A stretch of DNA of 21,202 bases from CALSPH01 sp041690035 (GCA_041690035.1 JBDNFC010000059.1:1-21202); one strand, 5' to 3'. Counted from the first letter of the stretch, positions 9,004 through 17,040 are shown. Notes: generated by a model from the sequence alone, not told the origin. Translations and numbers: made by a program.

Positions 9004-9057
9004 TCTTTTTTTTGAAAAATAGGTTATTCTTAGATAGGTGTTTTTAAGTTTTTAAAG

Positions 9058-10347
9058 CTATAAATTCAAAATATTTTGCAATTTTATAGCAGATGCTGCC
9101 CTACTGTATTGCGAAACATCAATATTGGTTGATTGCAAAGGATTTTCAAGATAAGAATTATAAATAAATGCTAAATGTATAAAAATTTCATTTTCTTTGC
9201 TCGTAGATGCGGTCAATAATAATTTTTCATCACCAAATAAATATGTAAACTCTGCAGGGTCGTTGCACAAGGCTAATACAGGTCTTTTGGTTCTAAGGTA
9301 TTCCATTGTTTTGGTACTTACAAGTATTCTCTCATTTTTAGTAGAAGGGGTGACGTTTAATAGTAAATCTGCGGTAAACATAAGTTTAATAGCTTCTTGC
9401 TGGGGTAAATAGCCTAAGTTGATAAATTCAAAATTACTTTTTTGTGTAAAAAAATCTAAATTATTTTTACTTATTTTGCCAACAACGGTCACTTTGAATT
9501 TTTGTTTTGGAAATTTTTCTGCCAATTTTGACAATGCAGCGCAGAAATTGCTGCAATCTTGCATCTCTGCCAATAAGCCAAAATGCATTATATTAAATTT
9601 ATTGCCAGAGTGAATAAAGTCAAGTCCTTCAAATTGTTTTTCGTCATATCCATTATAAATAACTTCAATTGGAGTTTTGGTTTTTGGTTGCAATAGTTTT
9701 TTTAATTCATGGCCTACAGTAAGTATGGTATCGGCATTATTCAGTACACTTTGTTCATATTTATTATTTTTAATTTTTGCCCAATTACTTTGTGGCAACG
9801 ATTCATTTATGTATAATTCAGCCCATGGGTCTCTAAAATCTGCCACCCATTTTATTAACGGGTATTTTTTCTTAATAGCCAATGCAATGAGGTGCGAACT
9901 ATGAGGAGGCCCAGTGCTAAAAACATGCGAATAAATATCATTGTTCAAAGCCTTAAAAGCTGCTTTCTTAGCATAGTAATTCCAACCGATTCTAGCATCG
10001 GGTAAAAAAATATTGCCTCTTATCCATGCAGCAATTTTTTTAAAAAGACTTTTTTTAGTTTCAATAGCACCATAAGGAATGCCATCTTTTTTATTGCCTT
10101 TTGTAATCAATGAATACCATTTTAAGGGATCCCTACTTTTGGTCTTAATGGTTTTAATATTACTTACCTTGGCAATAAGTGTAGTATCCATGAGAGGATA
10201 AGAAGCAAAATTCGAGTCTACAGTTAAAACCGTAATATCCACACCATTTAATTGAAGATTTGAAGCAAAATGAAGCCAGCGCTGAACGCCACCTCCACCA
10301 GCTGGAGGCCAGTAGTAAGTAATAATGAGTACTTTATTAGGTTTCAA
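9058..10347 (-). CDS. GT4-type glycosyltransferase
   Basis: A 429-residue GT-B fold glycosyltransferase, probably using a nucleotide-sugar donor in envelope or exopolysaccharide synthesis. The N-terminal domain opens with KVLIITYYWPPAGGGGVQRW, whose Gly-rich loop is typical of GT4 proteins, and continues with FSTGPPHSSH and VADFRDPWAE. The C-terminal donor domain has FNIMHFGLL, FKVTVVGKI and TKTMEYLRTKRPVLA. The start is TTG at 10347: an in-frame stop lies three codons upstream, the next in-frame ATG is about 50 residues downstream, and starting there would remove the conserved loop. It begins nine bases after the purQ stop and is probably cotranscribed with it. Acceptor and donor cannot be named. 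Confidence 0.9.
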   Translation of the reverse strand: MKPNKVLIITYYWPPAGGGGVQRWLHFASNLQLNGVDITVLTVDSNFASYPLMDTTLIAKVSNIKTIKTKSRDPLKWYSLITKGNKKDGIPYGAIETKKSLFKKIAAWIRGNIFLPDARIGWNYYAKKAAFKALNNDIYSHVFSTGPPHSSHLIALAIKKKYPLIKWVADFRDPWAELYINESLPQSNWAKIKNNKYEQSVLNNADTILTVGHELKKLLQPKTKTPIEVIYNGYDEKQFEGLDFIHSGNKFNIMHFGLLAEMQDCSNFCAALSKLAEKFPKQKFKVTVVGKISKNNLDFFTQKSNFEFINLGYLPQQEAIKLMFTADLLLNVTPSTKNERILVSTKTMEYLRTKRPVLALCNDPAEFTYLFGDEKLLLTASTSKENEIFIHLAFIYNSYLENPLQSTNIDVSQYSRAASAIKLQNILNL

Positions 10348-10356
10348 GCAGCCTTA

Positions 10357-11049
10357 TTAAACAAATGTTTTAGAAAAAATGCTTTCAAATATTTGTAATC
10401 CATCTGTATTGGCCAATACATTAGAAGATGCACGCTCTGGGTGTGGCATAATGCCAAAAACATTTTTTTCTTTATTACATATCCCTGCAATGTTAAGCAA
10501 TGATCCATTTGGATTTGATTCTTTGGTAAAATTTCCATCAAAATCGCAGTATTTAAAAACAATTTGTTGATTATCAATCATTTCTTGCATAACTGTATCT
10601 GATGCATAATAGTTTCCTTCTCCATGCGCGATAGGTATTTTTAATGCTTGATTAGGATTTATTCTATTTGTTATTTGACAATTATTATTAGCTGGTTTTA
10701 TAAATACATTATCGCAAATAAATTTTCTATCGTTGTTATGCAATAATGCTCCTGGTAGCAGTCCAGATTCACATAATATTTGAAATCCGTTGCAAATGCC
10801 CATTACAAAACCTCCTTTTGCAGCATGGTTGCTTACTGACTGCATCACTGGACTTAGTTTTGCTATGGCACCACTGCGCAAATAATCTCCATAACTAAAA
10901 CCTCCTGGCAAAAATATATGGGTGCAATTTTTTAAATCTGTATCCTTGTGCCAAATTTCAACTGTTTCTGTTTCGTTAAATTGCATTAATACTTCAATTA
11001 AATCTTTATCACAATTAGAGCCCGGAAAGATAATTACACCACATTTCAT
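10357..11049 (-). CDS. purQ: phosphoribosylformylglycinamidine synthase, glutaminase subunit PurQ
   Basis: Class I glutamine amidotransferase that supplies ammonia to PurL in the fourth step of purine synthesis (FGAR to FGAM). The protein of 230 residues begins MKCGVIIFPGSNCDKD. It has PGGFSYGDYLRSGA (48-61), the nucleophile Cys86 in GICNGFQILC, and the His203/Glu205 pair in MPHPERA, so the catalytic triad looks complete. I prefer the ATG at 11049 to an upstream in-frame start at 11076, which would add nine AT-encoded residues before the conserved beta strand. A stand-alone PurQ implies a separate small PurL and PurS elsewhere; neither is here. It lies 84 bases after the GH16 gene and nine bases before the glycosyltransferase gene, and a -7 element plus palindrome precede it. 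Confidence 0.96.
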   Translation of the reverse strand: MKCGVIIFPGSNCDKDLIEVLMQFNETETVEIWHKDTDLKNCTHIFLPGGFSYGDYLRSGAIAKLSPVMQSVSNHAAKGGFVMGICNGFQILCESGLLPGALLHNNDRKFICDNVFIKPANNNCQITNRINPNQALKIPIAHGEGNYYASDTVMQEMIDNQQIVFKYCDFDGNFTKESNPNGSLLNIAGICNKEKNVFGIMPHPERASSNVLANTDGLQIFESIFSKTFV

Positions 11050-11065
11050 AAATATATTTTTAATA

Positions 11066-11083
11066 ATTACTTGCAAAAGTAAT
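11066..11083 (-). promoter_or_regulatory. purQ promoter element within a palindrome
   Basis: On the minus strand TACTTTTG (11081-11074) matches TAnnTTTG exactly, leaving roughly 20 bases of leader before the purQ ATG. It sits in a perfect 7-bp inverted repeat, ATTACTT and AAGTAAT, separated by four bases. The symmetry could be an operator or a hairpin at the 5' end of the transcript. It suggests that purQ has its own promoter inside the parC block. Confidence 0.45.
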
Positions 11084-11133
11084 ACCTATTTAATGGATAA
11101 AAAAAAAAATCACTAGCTAAAGCCTTTTCTGCG

Positions 11134-12060
11134 CTAATATTTTTTATAAACCCTTATCCAATCTACAATAAGGGCGTTATTTTCGAAATTTGAAGGCAAA
11201 TAGGATAGGTATTTATCATGAAATCCATTATTGATAATAATAACCATTTCTTCGTTTAGCCAATATTTCATCTTTTTACTTAGTTTTATCCATCTAATTA
11301 GTTTCCCATCAGTAAAAAACTTGATGTTATCTGGCGTCCATTCGCAAGCATAGGTGTGAAAAAGCGTATCGTTACTTTTTGCATATTTTTTACCTACTGA
11401 CCAAAAACCTCTGCTGGAATGATTGTCTTTTCCCCAATGAACGGTGGTAGATTGAGTATGAATTTTTTTGCCATTTTTTAACCCATAATTTTCGAAAATA
11501 TCGATTTCTGGAGGCCATCTTGTTGCACCTGTTAGCCAAAAAGCTGGCCAAGTAGCAGCACCATTAGGCATTTTACATCTAATTTCAAAAAAGCCAAATT
11601 TTTGTTTAAAACTAATGTCCGAATTTATCAAGCCCACATTGTATGGAATATTAATGACACTATCAGCTACTTTAAAAGCTTTTGGTTCATGTTTTCCAAT
11701 CAAATACAGGCATCCATTTGCAGTATAAACTGTATTTTGCCCATAATATTGATGGGTAATATTAGGTATAAAGCTGCCCCATGGCTGGCCTATTCTCCAT
11801 TTTTTTGTATCAAAGTAATTAAAATCATCAAAAAAAGTATTTACATAACCTTGTTTCATCAACTTATCAAAAAGGTAGTTTTGGTTTTCGTTAAAACAGG
11901 TATAGATATTAAAGGATTTACTAATAAAAAAATTTCTAATAGCCAAGTTCTGCCTAAAGAACTTACCTTTTATAATTGGGTCAATATTTTGGCCCTTTAA
12001 AGTTGATACAACTAATCCAAAAAAAAGAATAAAAATGATTGATTTTATTTCAAATTTCAC
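11134..12060 (-). CDS. secreted family GH16 glycoside hydrolase
   Basis: A 308-residue endo-acting beta-glycan hydrolase of family 16 (laminarinase, lichenase, agarase and related activities). A signal peptide (about residues 1-23, hydrophobic SIIFILFFGLVVS) is followed by FFDDFNYFDTKKW, typical of the start of the GH16 jelly roll. The active-site motif EIDIFE carries the nucleophile E185, D187 and the acid/base E190. Substrate-cleft aromatics appear in TWPAFWLTGATRWPPE and CEWTPDNIKFFTDGKLI. The substrate is not determined. The start is GTG at 12060, sharing its G with the parC stop (TAGTG); no in-frame ATG occurs before the conserved core and the signal peptide requires this start. No T9SS tail or lipobox is evident: it ends IVDWIRVYKKY, as many GH16 domains do. 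Confidence 0.93.
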   Translation of the reverse strand: MKFEIKSIIFILFFGLVVSTLKGQNIDPIIKGKFFRQNLAIRNFFISKSFNIYTCFNENQNYLFDKLMKQGYVNTFFDDFNYFDTKKWRIGQPWGSFIPNITHQYYGQNTVYTANGCLYLIGKHEPKAFKVADSVINIPYNVGLINSDISFKQKFGFFEIRCKMPNGAATWPAFWLTGATRWPPEIDIFENYGLKNGKKIHTQSTTVHWGKDNHSSRGFWSVGKKYAKSNDTLFHTYACEWTPDNIKFFTDGKLIRWIKLSKKMKYWLNEEMVIIINNGFHDKYLSYLPSNFENNALIVDWIRVYKKY

Positions 12061-14633
12061 TAAAACAATGTTTTTTGCTTTTCATTATCCGGCTCAGGCA
12101 TCTCATCTTCTACAATATTTTTTTCAAAAATTTTTGGGTCGACAGTTTTTGGAGACAGTAGTTTTATCTTGGTTATTTCTTTACTGCCCAATTTATTGCC
12201 CAATGCCCTCCAACCTTTTATTTCCATAAATTCAGCTATATTTATAACTGAAATTTCTATCCCTTTATTTTTTGTTTTCTTAGTTATTTCTATACTTGCA
12301 GTTCCATCTGTACTTGCAACTAATAAAACTGAACCTTTGTGATCAGATAAAAAATCAAAAGGTTTGTCAAGGGTGGTGGTTTCTATCAAGAATCTTTTTA
12401 CATAAAAGTTGCCTGTTTTGCCATCTAGATAAATACAATTAATAGGGGTAGTTATATCAAAAATTTGAAGAGAATAAGTGTCTTCTTTATTGTATCTGTT
12501 TATAATATCTTGGTTTTTTATCTCATAAACACCATTATTTTTTATCCAAAGTAATTGATGTTCAGTGTCAAAAAGTCCAAGATAATCACCTCTTTCTTCA
12601 GCATTTATGCGGCCTACCTCTGGTTCATAATATAATTTTAATCCTCCAAAAGTAGATTTGCCTTTTTCTTTAAATTCAATTTTTTTAACAGGATATTTTG
12701 TTAAAATATTGCCTTGCGAGTTTCTTCCTTTTACAGATAATTGGCTAAAATCATAATCAAATTGCTTTACGCGGGCATTGGCAAGTGCGCTCAAACTTAT
12801 TTTAATTACTTCTGCTTCACTGTTTTGATTTACAGTAAAGTATAAAATTTTGCTGTTTTTATGCCCCTTTGTTAGATCATATTCTTTATCTCTTATGACA
12901 CTTGTAACATTAAACCTTTTTACCATGCAAGATTTAGATCCACCGTCAAAATATACCACATTATAAACCCTGCGCTCATCGTTTTTTCTAAATACAGCTA
13001 CATGCAACAAATCTTTTCCCATAAACGATTTATCCGATACTTTACTGACTATATAGGTGCCATCTTTCCTAAAAGCAATTACATCATCTATATCAGAACA
13101 ATCCTCTATAAAAGTTTCTTTTTTTAGTCCAAAGCCAACAAAACCTTCATCAAAATTGGCATATAGTTTCTGATTGGCTTCTGCCACAACTGTTGCTGTG
13201 ATGGTATCAAAAGCTTGTATCGTTGTTTTGCGCTCTCTGCCTTTTCCATATTTTCTTAATAACTCTTTAAAATATGCAATGGCATAATCCGTTAGCTGAG
13301 CCAAATCCGCCTTAGTTTTTCCTATTTCATCTTCCAAGCCTATTATAATTTCATCTGCTTTAAAGGCATCAAATTTAGAAATACGTTTTATCCTAATTTC
13401 AGTTAGCCTAGTTACGTCATCCGTTGTGATTTCACGAAGAAATTGCTTTTTGAAAGGAGTTAATCCAAGATCAATTGCATCTAATATTTCTTGCCAAGTT
13501 TCGCAATCTTCAATATCTCTATATATTTTTTCTTCTATAAAAATCTTTTCAAGGCTGCTAAAATGCCATTTTTCTTCGAGTTCAAGCAATTTTATTTGCA
13601 GTTCCCTTTTAAGCAAATGCAAAGTATTTGCGGTAGATTCTCTTAATATTTCGTTTACTGTCAAAAAATGAGGCTTGTCATCTACAATAACGCAAGCAGC
13701 TGGCGAAATACTAGTTTCACAAGCCGTAAATGCATAGAGGGCATCAATTGTTTTATCTATGCTAGTATTGGGTTGCAATTGAATTTCTATTTCTAAATCT
13801 CTTGCAGTATTATCTACAACTTTTTTGATTTTGATTTTTCCTTGATCATTAGCTTTTAAAATACTGTCAATCAAAGAATCTGTAGTAGTAGAGTAGGGGA
13901 TTTCTCTAATTGCAATTGTTTTTTTATCAATTTCTTCAATTTTTGCCCTTACACGAACCCTAGATCCTTTAGCTCCTTCATTATAATTGCTAAAATCTGC
14001 TAATCCTCCGGTTGGAAAATCAGGGTAAATTTGTACATCTTTACCTTTTAGTATATCAATAGAAGCTTGAATAAGTTCACAAAAATTGTGCGGCATTATT
14101 TTAGTTGATAATCCTACCGCAATTCCTTCTACGCCCTGTGCTAGCAATAAAGGAAATTTTATCGAAAGCGTAACTGGTTCTTTTTTTCTTCCATCATACG
14201 AGAGTTTCCACTCTGTTGTTTGGTTATTAAAAGCTATTTCCTTGGCCAGTTTAGAGAGCCTTACTTCAATGTATCTTGGGGCAGCAGCGCTGTCGCCTGT
14301 CCTGATATCGCCCCAATTTCCTTGCGTATCAAATAAAAAATCTTTTTGTCCTAAATTTACCAAAGCATCTCCTATTGCAGCATCACCATGAGGATGATAT
14401 TGCATTGTAGCGCCTATTACATTTGCCACTTTATTAAACCTGCCGTCATCCATTACATGCAGCGCATGTAAAATTCTGCGTTGAACCGGCTTCAGCCCGT
14501 CCTCTATTGCTGGCACTGCGCGTTCTAATATTACATAAGAGGCATAGTCTAAAAACCACTGCTCATAAAGCCCTGCCAATGGTTTGATACTGGCACCGTC
14601 TTCTATGTAATGATTTTCTTTGTTTTCCTCCAT
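12060..14633 (-). CDS. parC: DNA topoisomerase IV subunit A
   Basis: DNA-cleaving subunit of topoisomerase IV, which decatenates daughter chromosomes with ParE. The chosen ATG at 14633 gives 857 residues; a TTG seven codons upstream lies inside the promoter element. The winged-helix cleavage domain has DYASYVILERAVPAIEDG and YHPHGDAAIGDAL (79-91), with catalytic Tyr121 in AAAPRYIEV. The C-terminal region (from about 500) is a beta-pinwheel without the GyrA box QRRGGKG. This and the early LYEQWFLDYASY mark it as ParC, not GyrA. Residues 85 and 89, matching the quinolone-contact Ser80 and Glu84 of E. coli ParC, are Ala and Asp. No parE lies next to it. The stop overlaps the GH16 start by one base. 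Confidence 0.94.
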   Translation of the reverse strand: MEENKENHYIEDGASIKPLAGLYEQWFLDYASYVILERAVPAIEDGLKPVQRRILHALHVMDDGRFNKVANVIGATMQYHPHGDAAIGDALVNLGQKDFLFDTQGNWGDIRTGDSAAAPRYIEVRLSKLAKEIAFNNQTTEWKLSYDGRKKEPVTLSIKFPLLLAQGVEGIAVGLSTKIMPHNFCELIQASIDILKGKDVQIYPDFPTGGLADFSNYNEGAKGSRVRVRAKIEEIDKKTIAIREIPYSTTTDSLIDSILKANDQGKIKIKKVVDNTARDLEIEIQLQPNTSIDKTIDALYAFTACETSISPAACVIVDDKPHFLTVNEILRESTANTLHLLKRELQIKLLELEEKWHFSSLEKIFIEEKIYRDIEDCETWQEILDAIDLGLTPFKKQFLREITTDDVTRLTEIRIKRISKFDAFKADEIIIGLEDEIGKTKADLAQLTDYAIAYFKELLRKYGKGRERKTTIQAFDTITATVVAEANQKLYANFDEGFVGFGLKKETFIEDCSDIDDVIAFRKDGTYIVSKVSDKSFMGKDLLHVAVFRKNDERRVYNVVYFDGGSKSCMVKRFNVTSVIRDKEYDLTKGHKNSKILYFTVNQNSEAEVIKISLSALANARVKQFDYDFSQLSVKGRNSQGNILTKYPVKKIEFKEKGKSTFGGLKLYYEPEVGRINAEERGDYLGLFDTEHQLLWIKNNGVYEIKNQDIINRYNKEDTYSLQIFDITTPINCIYLDGKTGNFYVKRFLIETTTLDKPFDFLSDHKGSVLLVASTDGTASIEITKKTKNKGIEISVINIAEFMEIKGWRALGNKLGSKEITKIKLLSPKTVDPKIFEKNIVEDEMPEPDNEKQKTLF

Positions 14634-14651
14634 TAGGCTGAATCTAAAGCG

Positions 14652-14659
14652 CAAACTTA
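14652..14659 (-). promoter_or_regulatory. -7 promoter element of parC
   Basis: Read on the minus strand TAAGTTTG, followed by CGC, matches TAnnTTTG and the TTTGCGC form seen before trxB and the helicase gene. It lies 18 bases before the parC ATG, predicting a leader of about 10-14 bases. No convincing upstream TTG at standard spacing. Confidence 0.55.
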
Positions 14660-14748
14660 ATATTTTTATAAAATTATTTTGATGACAAGTTATAAACAGA
14701 ATATTTATACAATATGCTAATAAGAATTGATGTTTAGATTCGTATCCA

Positions 14749-14817
14749 TTAGATATCGGGTTTAATTACATTTACTTCAGCTTTGTTTTTATTGTTAGGT
14801 TGGGCACTTTTACCCAT
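14749..14817 (-). CDS. possible 22-residue small protein
   Basis: An ATG-started minus-strand ORF of 22 codons in the 294-base gap between parC and trxB. The predicted peptide reads MGKSAQPNNKNKAEVNVIKP followed by DI: polar, basic in the first half, with no hydrophobic segment. The composition looks more like a real peptide tail than random AT-rich sequence, and an in-frame stop lies eight codons upstream. No convincing promoter or ribosome site is seen and I recognise no family. It could be chance, or the remnant of a larger gene. The rest of the gap holds only promoter elements. Confidence 0.25.
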   Translation of the reverse strand: MGKSAQPNNKNKAEVNVIKPDI

Positions 14818-14915
14818 TAGGATATATTTGAGTCTTCTTTATTTTTAATTATTTTTATTTTAACCCAGATTGTCCACATTTTATTAAAGAGACAAATTAA
14901 ATAAAAAACTGGAAT

Positions 14916-14923
14916 TATATTTG
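14916..14923 (+). promoter_or_regulatory. -7 promoter element of trxB, nearly leaderless
   Basis: TATATTTG is an exact TAnnTTTG match followed by CGCG and then the ATG at 14928, only four bases after the element. Initiation from it would give a leaderless mRNA or one with a very short leader. A second TATATTTG at 14823-14830 could give a leader of about 95 bases instead. Confidence 0.65.
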
Positions 14924-14927
14924 CGCG

Positions 14928-15884
14928 ATGATAAAAGAAATTGAAGAGATAGAATGTTTAATAATAGGTTCAGGACCTGCAGGGTATACAGCAGCTATTT
15001 ATGCAGCTAGAGCAGATATGAAACCTGTTCTATACGAAGGCCTGCAGCCAGGTGGACAGCTTACTATTACTACTGATGTGGAAAATTATCCTGGCTATCC
15101 AAATGGAATAATGGGGCCAGAAATGATGGAGAATTTCAAAAAGCAAGCTGTAAGATTAGGCACAGATGTTAGATATGGAATGGTGACTAAAGTAGATTTT
15201 AGTGGCGTAGCACCCTATAAAATTTGGGTAGATGAAAGCAAAGAAATTTTGGCACAAACAGTTATAATATCAACTGGTGCCAGTGCTAAATGGCTAAATA
15301 TTCCTTCAGAACAAAGATTAAATGGGAGCGGAGTAAGCGCTTGCGCAGTATGTGATGGTTTTTTTTACAAAGGTACTGATGTGGCCATTGTGGGTGCAGG
15401 AGATACAGCAGCAGAAGAAGCGACCTACCTTGCGAAAATTTGCACAAAAGTGTATATGATAGTTCGAAAAGATGAGATGCGTGCTTCTAAAGCCATGCAA
15501 CATAGGGTTATGAACACACCCAATATAGAAGTTTTATTTAACTCAGAAACGGACGAGGTGTTAGGAGATAAAACTGTAGAAGGGGTTAGAATTAAAAACA
15601 CAAATACAGGAGAAAAAAGAACAATTGATGTTAAAGGTTTCTTTGTTGCAATAGGCCATAATCCAAATACAGGTATTTTTAAAGATTATTTGGAAATGGA
15701 TGAAACAGGCTACTTAATTACAAAGCCAGGTAGCACTAAAACAAATGTGGAAGGTGTTTTTGTCTGTGGAGATGCGCAGGATAAAATTTATAGACAAGCA
15801 GTTACAGCTGCTGGTACTGGCTGCATGGCAGCATTAGATGCCGAACGATATTTATCTTCAAAGCTGCATGTATTACAAGCTTAG
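14928..15884 (+). CDS. trxB: thioredoxin reductase
   Basis: FAD-dependent NADPH:thioredoxin oxidoreductase of 318 residues, the usual length for the low-molecular-weight bacterial form, keeping cytoplasmic thioredoxin reduced. FAD-binding GSGPAGYTAAIYAARA (about 14-29) is followed by the redox pair C139-A-V-C142 in CAVCDGFF, the NADPH-binding GAGDTAAEEATYLA, the region ATGHNP-like AIGHNPNTGIF, and GVFVCGDAQD binding FAD near the C-terminus. All catalytic features are present. Its end overlaps the next gene's start by 17 bases in another frame, so the two genes are probably coupled in one transcript. The promoter lies directly at the start codon. Confidence 0.97.
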   Translation: MIKEIEEIECLIIGSGPAGYTAAIYAARADMKPVLYEGLQPGGQLTITTDVENYPGYPNGIMGPEMMENFKKQAVRLGTDVRYGMVTKVDFSGVAPYKIWVDESKEILAQTVIISTGASAKWLNIPSEQRLNGSGVSACAVCDGFFYKGTDVAIVGAGDTAAEEATYLAKICTKVYMIVRKDEMRASKAMQHRVMNTPNIEVLFNSETDEVLGDKTVEGVRIKNTNTGEKRTIDVKGFFVAIGHNPNTGIFKDYLEMDETGYLITKPGSTKTNVEGVFVCGDAQDKIYRQAVTAAGTGCMAALDAERYLSSKLHVLQA

Positions 15885-17010
15885 TTTAATTTTATTTTTA
15901 CAATCAATATTTTGCTGCAAAATGTCTTTTGCTCAAAACATTCCTACAATTGGAAACTCAGATAAATTAGAAATTGCTAATTGGAATATTGAATGGTTTG
16001 GTAATGCTACAAATGGCCCAGTCAATAAGACTTTGCAATTTAATAATGTAAAAACTGTTTTACAAAAGTCTAAAATTGATATTTGGGGATTAAGTGAAAT
16101 ATCAAACGACAGTGCTTTTTATAGATTATTAGATTCTTTGCCTAAATATAAGGGTGTTTTAAACCCATTAAGCGTAACCCAAAAAACAGCATTAATTTAT
16201 GATAGCAGTTTATTTAGCTTGGTTTATGCTAAATCAGTGCTCACTTCTTTTAGTTATGATTTTGCATCCGGAAGATTTCCTTTTGAAATTGCACTAATAC
16301 CAAAATTTGGAAACCTGTTAGATACGCATATTTTTATCGTTGTGCATTTAAAAGCCAATGTGGGCACTTTAGCAGAAAAACAAACGTCCCTAGATAGACG
16401 AACAGCAGCTTCTGTACACCTCAAAAAATACATTGATTCAGCACACTTTCAAAAAAAAGTTATGGTGTTGGGCGATTTTAATGATGATACAGATGTTTCT
16501 ATCTTTAATAGTAAAATTACTCCATTTGTAAATTTTTTGTTAGACACCATTAATTTTAGATTTTTAACATTGCAGCTTTCGGAAGATAGGGTAGCTTCAA
16601 CAGTAAGTTATCCAGAAATGATTGACCATCAAATCATATCTAATGAGTGGTATAATACTTATGAATCAAACAGTTGTAGAATTATAAAGTTGAGTGATTA
16701 TATTACTAGCTTTGGAACAAATACAAGCGACCACTTTCCTGTATTATCTACCTTTGTTTTTGAAAAAAATATAACTGTTAAAAGCATAAACAAATTTGAC
16801 TTAACCTTATACCCAAATCCTGTTAACAAAAATCAAATCATCAATTTTCCCCCAAACGCGGGCGATATTAAATTTTTTGATTTAACAGGCAAACAATTTT
16901 ATACAGGTATTAATGAACCACTTTCGATAAAATCATCAGGGTTTTACATTATTACTTTTAAAATTGATGGCAAACAGTTTCAATCTAAATTAAATGTGTT
17001 AGAAAATTAA
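15868..17010 (+). CDS. T9SS-exported endonuclease/exonuclease/phosphatase-fold protein
   Basis: A 380-residue exported metal-dependent phosphoesterase of the DNase I/EEP superfamily. The start at 15868 places a signal peptide first (LSLILFLQSIF, cleavage near SFA-Q); an in-frame ATG ten codons earlier would put charged residues before it. EEP motifs are N40-W-N-I/L-E42 in IANWNIEWFG, GLSEI, GDFNDD (202-207) and the catalytic SDHFPV with D288-H289. The C-terminal domain from about residue 312, LTLYPNPVNK through SGFYIITFKIDGKQFQSKLNV, is a T9SS type A sorting domain, so the protein should reach the surface or medium. The substrate could be DNA, RNA or a phosphorylated metabolite; phosphate scavenging from extracellular nucleic acid is a reasonable guess. 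It lies upstream of, and outside, the riboswitch-controlled unit. Confidence 0.9.
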   Translation: MYYKLSLILFLQSIFCCKMSFAQNIPTIGNSDKLEIANWNIEWFGNATNGPVNKTLQFNNVKTVLQKSKIDIWGLSEISNDSAFYRLLDSLPKYKGVLNPLSVTQKTALIYDSSLFSLVYAKSVLTSFSYDFASGRFPFEIALIPKFGNLLDTHIFIVVHLKANVGTLAEKQTSLDRRTAASVHLKKYIDSAHFQKKVMVLGDFNDDTDVSIFNSKITPFVNFLLDTINFRFLTLQLSEDRVASTVSYPEMIDHQIISNEWYNTYESNSCRIIKLSDYITSFGTNTSDHFPVLSTFVFEKNITVKSINKFDLTLYPNPVNKNQIINFPPNAGDIKFFDLTGKQFYTGINEPLSIKSSGFYIITFKIDGKQFQSKLNVLEN

Positions 17011-17040
17011 AATATTTATTTTTTACTTAAAATTTTAGAC

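Noticed and set aside
10344..10577. 77-residue minus-strand ORF overlapping the 3' end of purQ
   Set aside because: It is another frame of purQ; purQ runs with intact catalytic motifs to its own stop.
11099..11109. Run of 11 A (T on the minus strand) as a terminator for GH16
   Set aside because: The only stem before it is GCT/AGC (3 bp), too short for a convincing terminator; it is left as a homopolymer tract.
11602..12000. 132-residue plus-strand ORF opposite the GH16 gene
   Set aside because: It lies wholly antisense to a well-supported gene, has no family features and no promoter; it is a frame shadow.
12060..14654. Reading this gene as gyrA, and starting it at the TTG at 14654
   Set aside because: The early LYEQWFLDYASYV, the AAAPRYIEV active site and the lack of a GyrA box fit ParC; the TTG is inside the TAAGTTTG promoter element and ATG at 14633 starts a typical N-terminus.
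15838..15867. Upstream ATG for the EEP-fold gene
   Set aside because: It would add ten residues, including charged ones, ahead of a complete signal peptide; the ATG at 15868 starts directly at the signal peptide.
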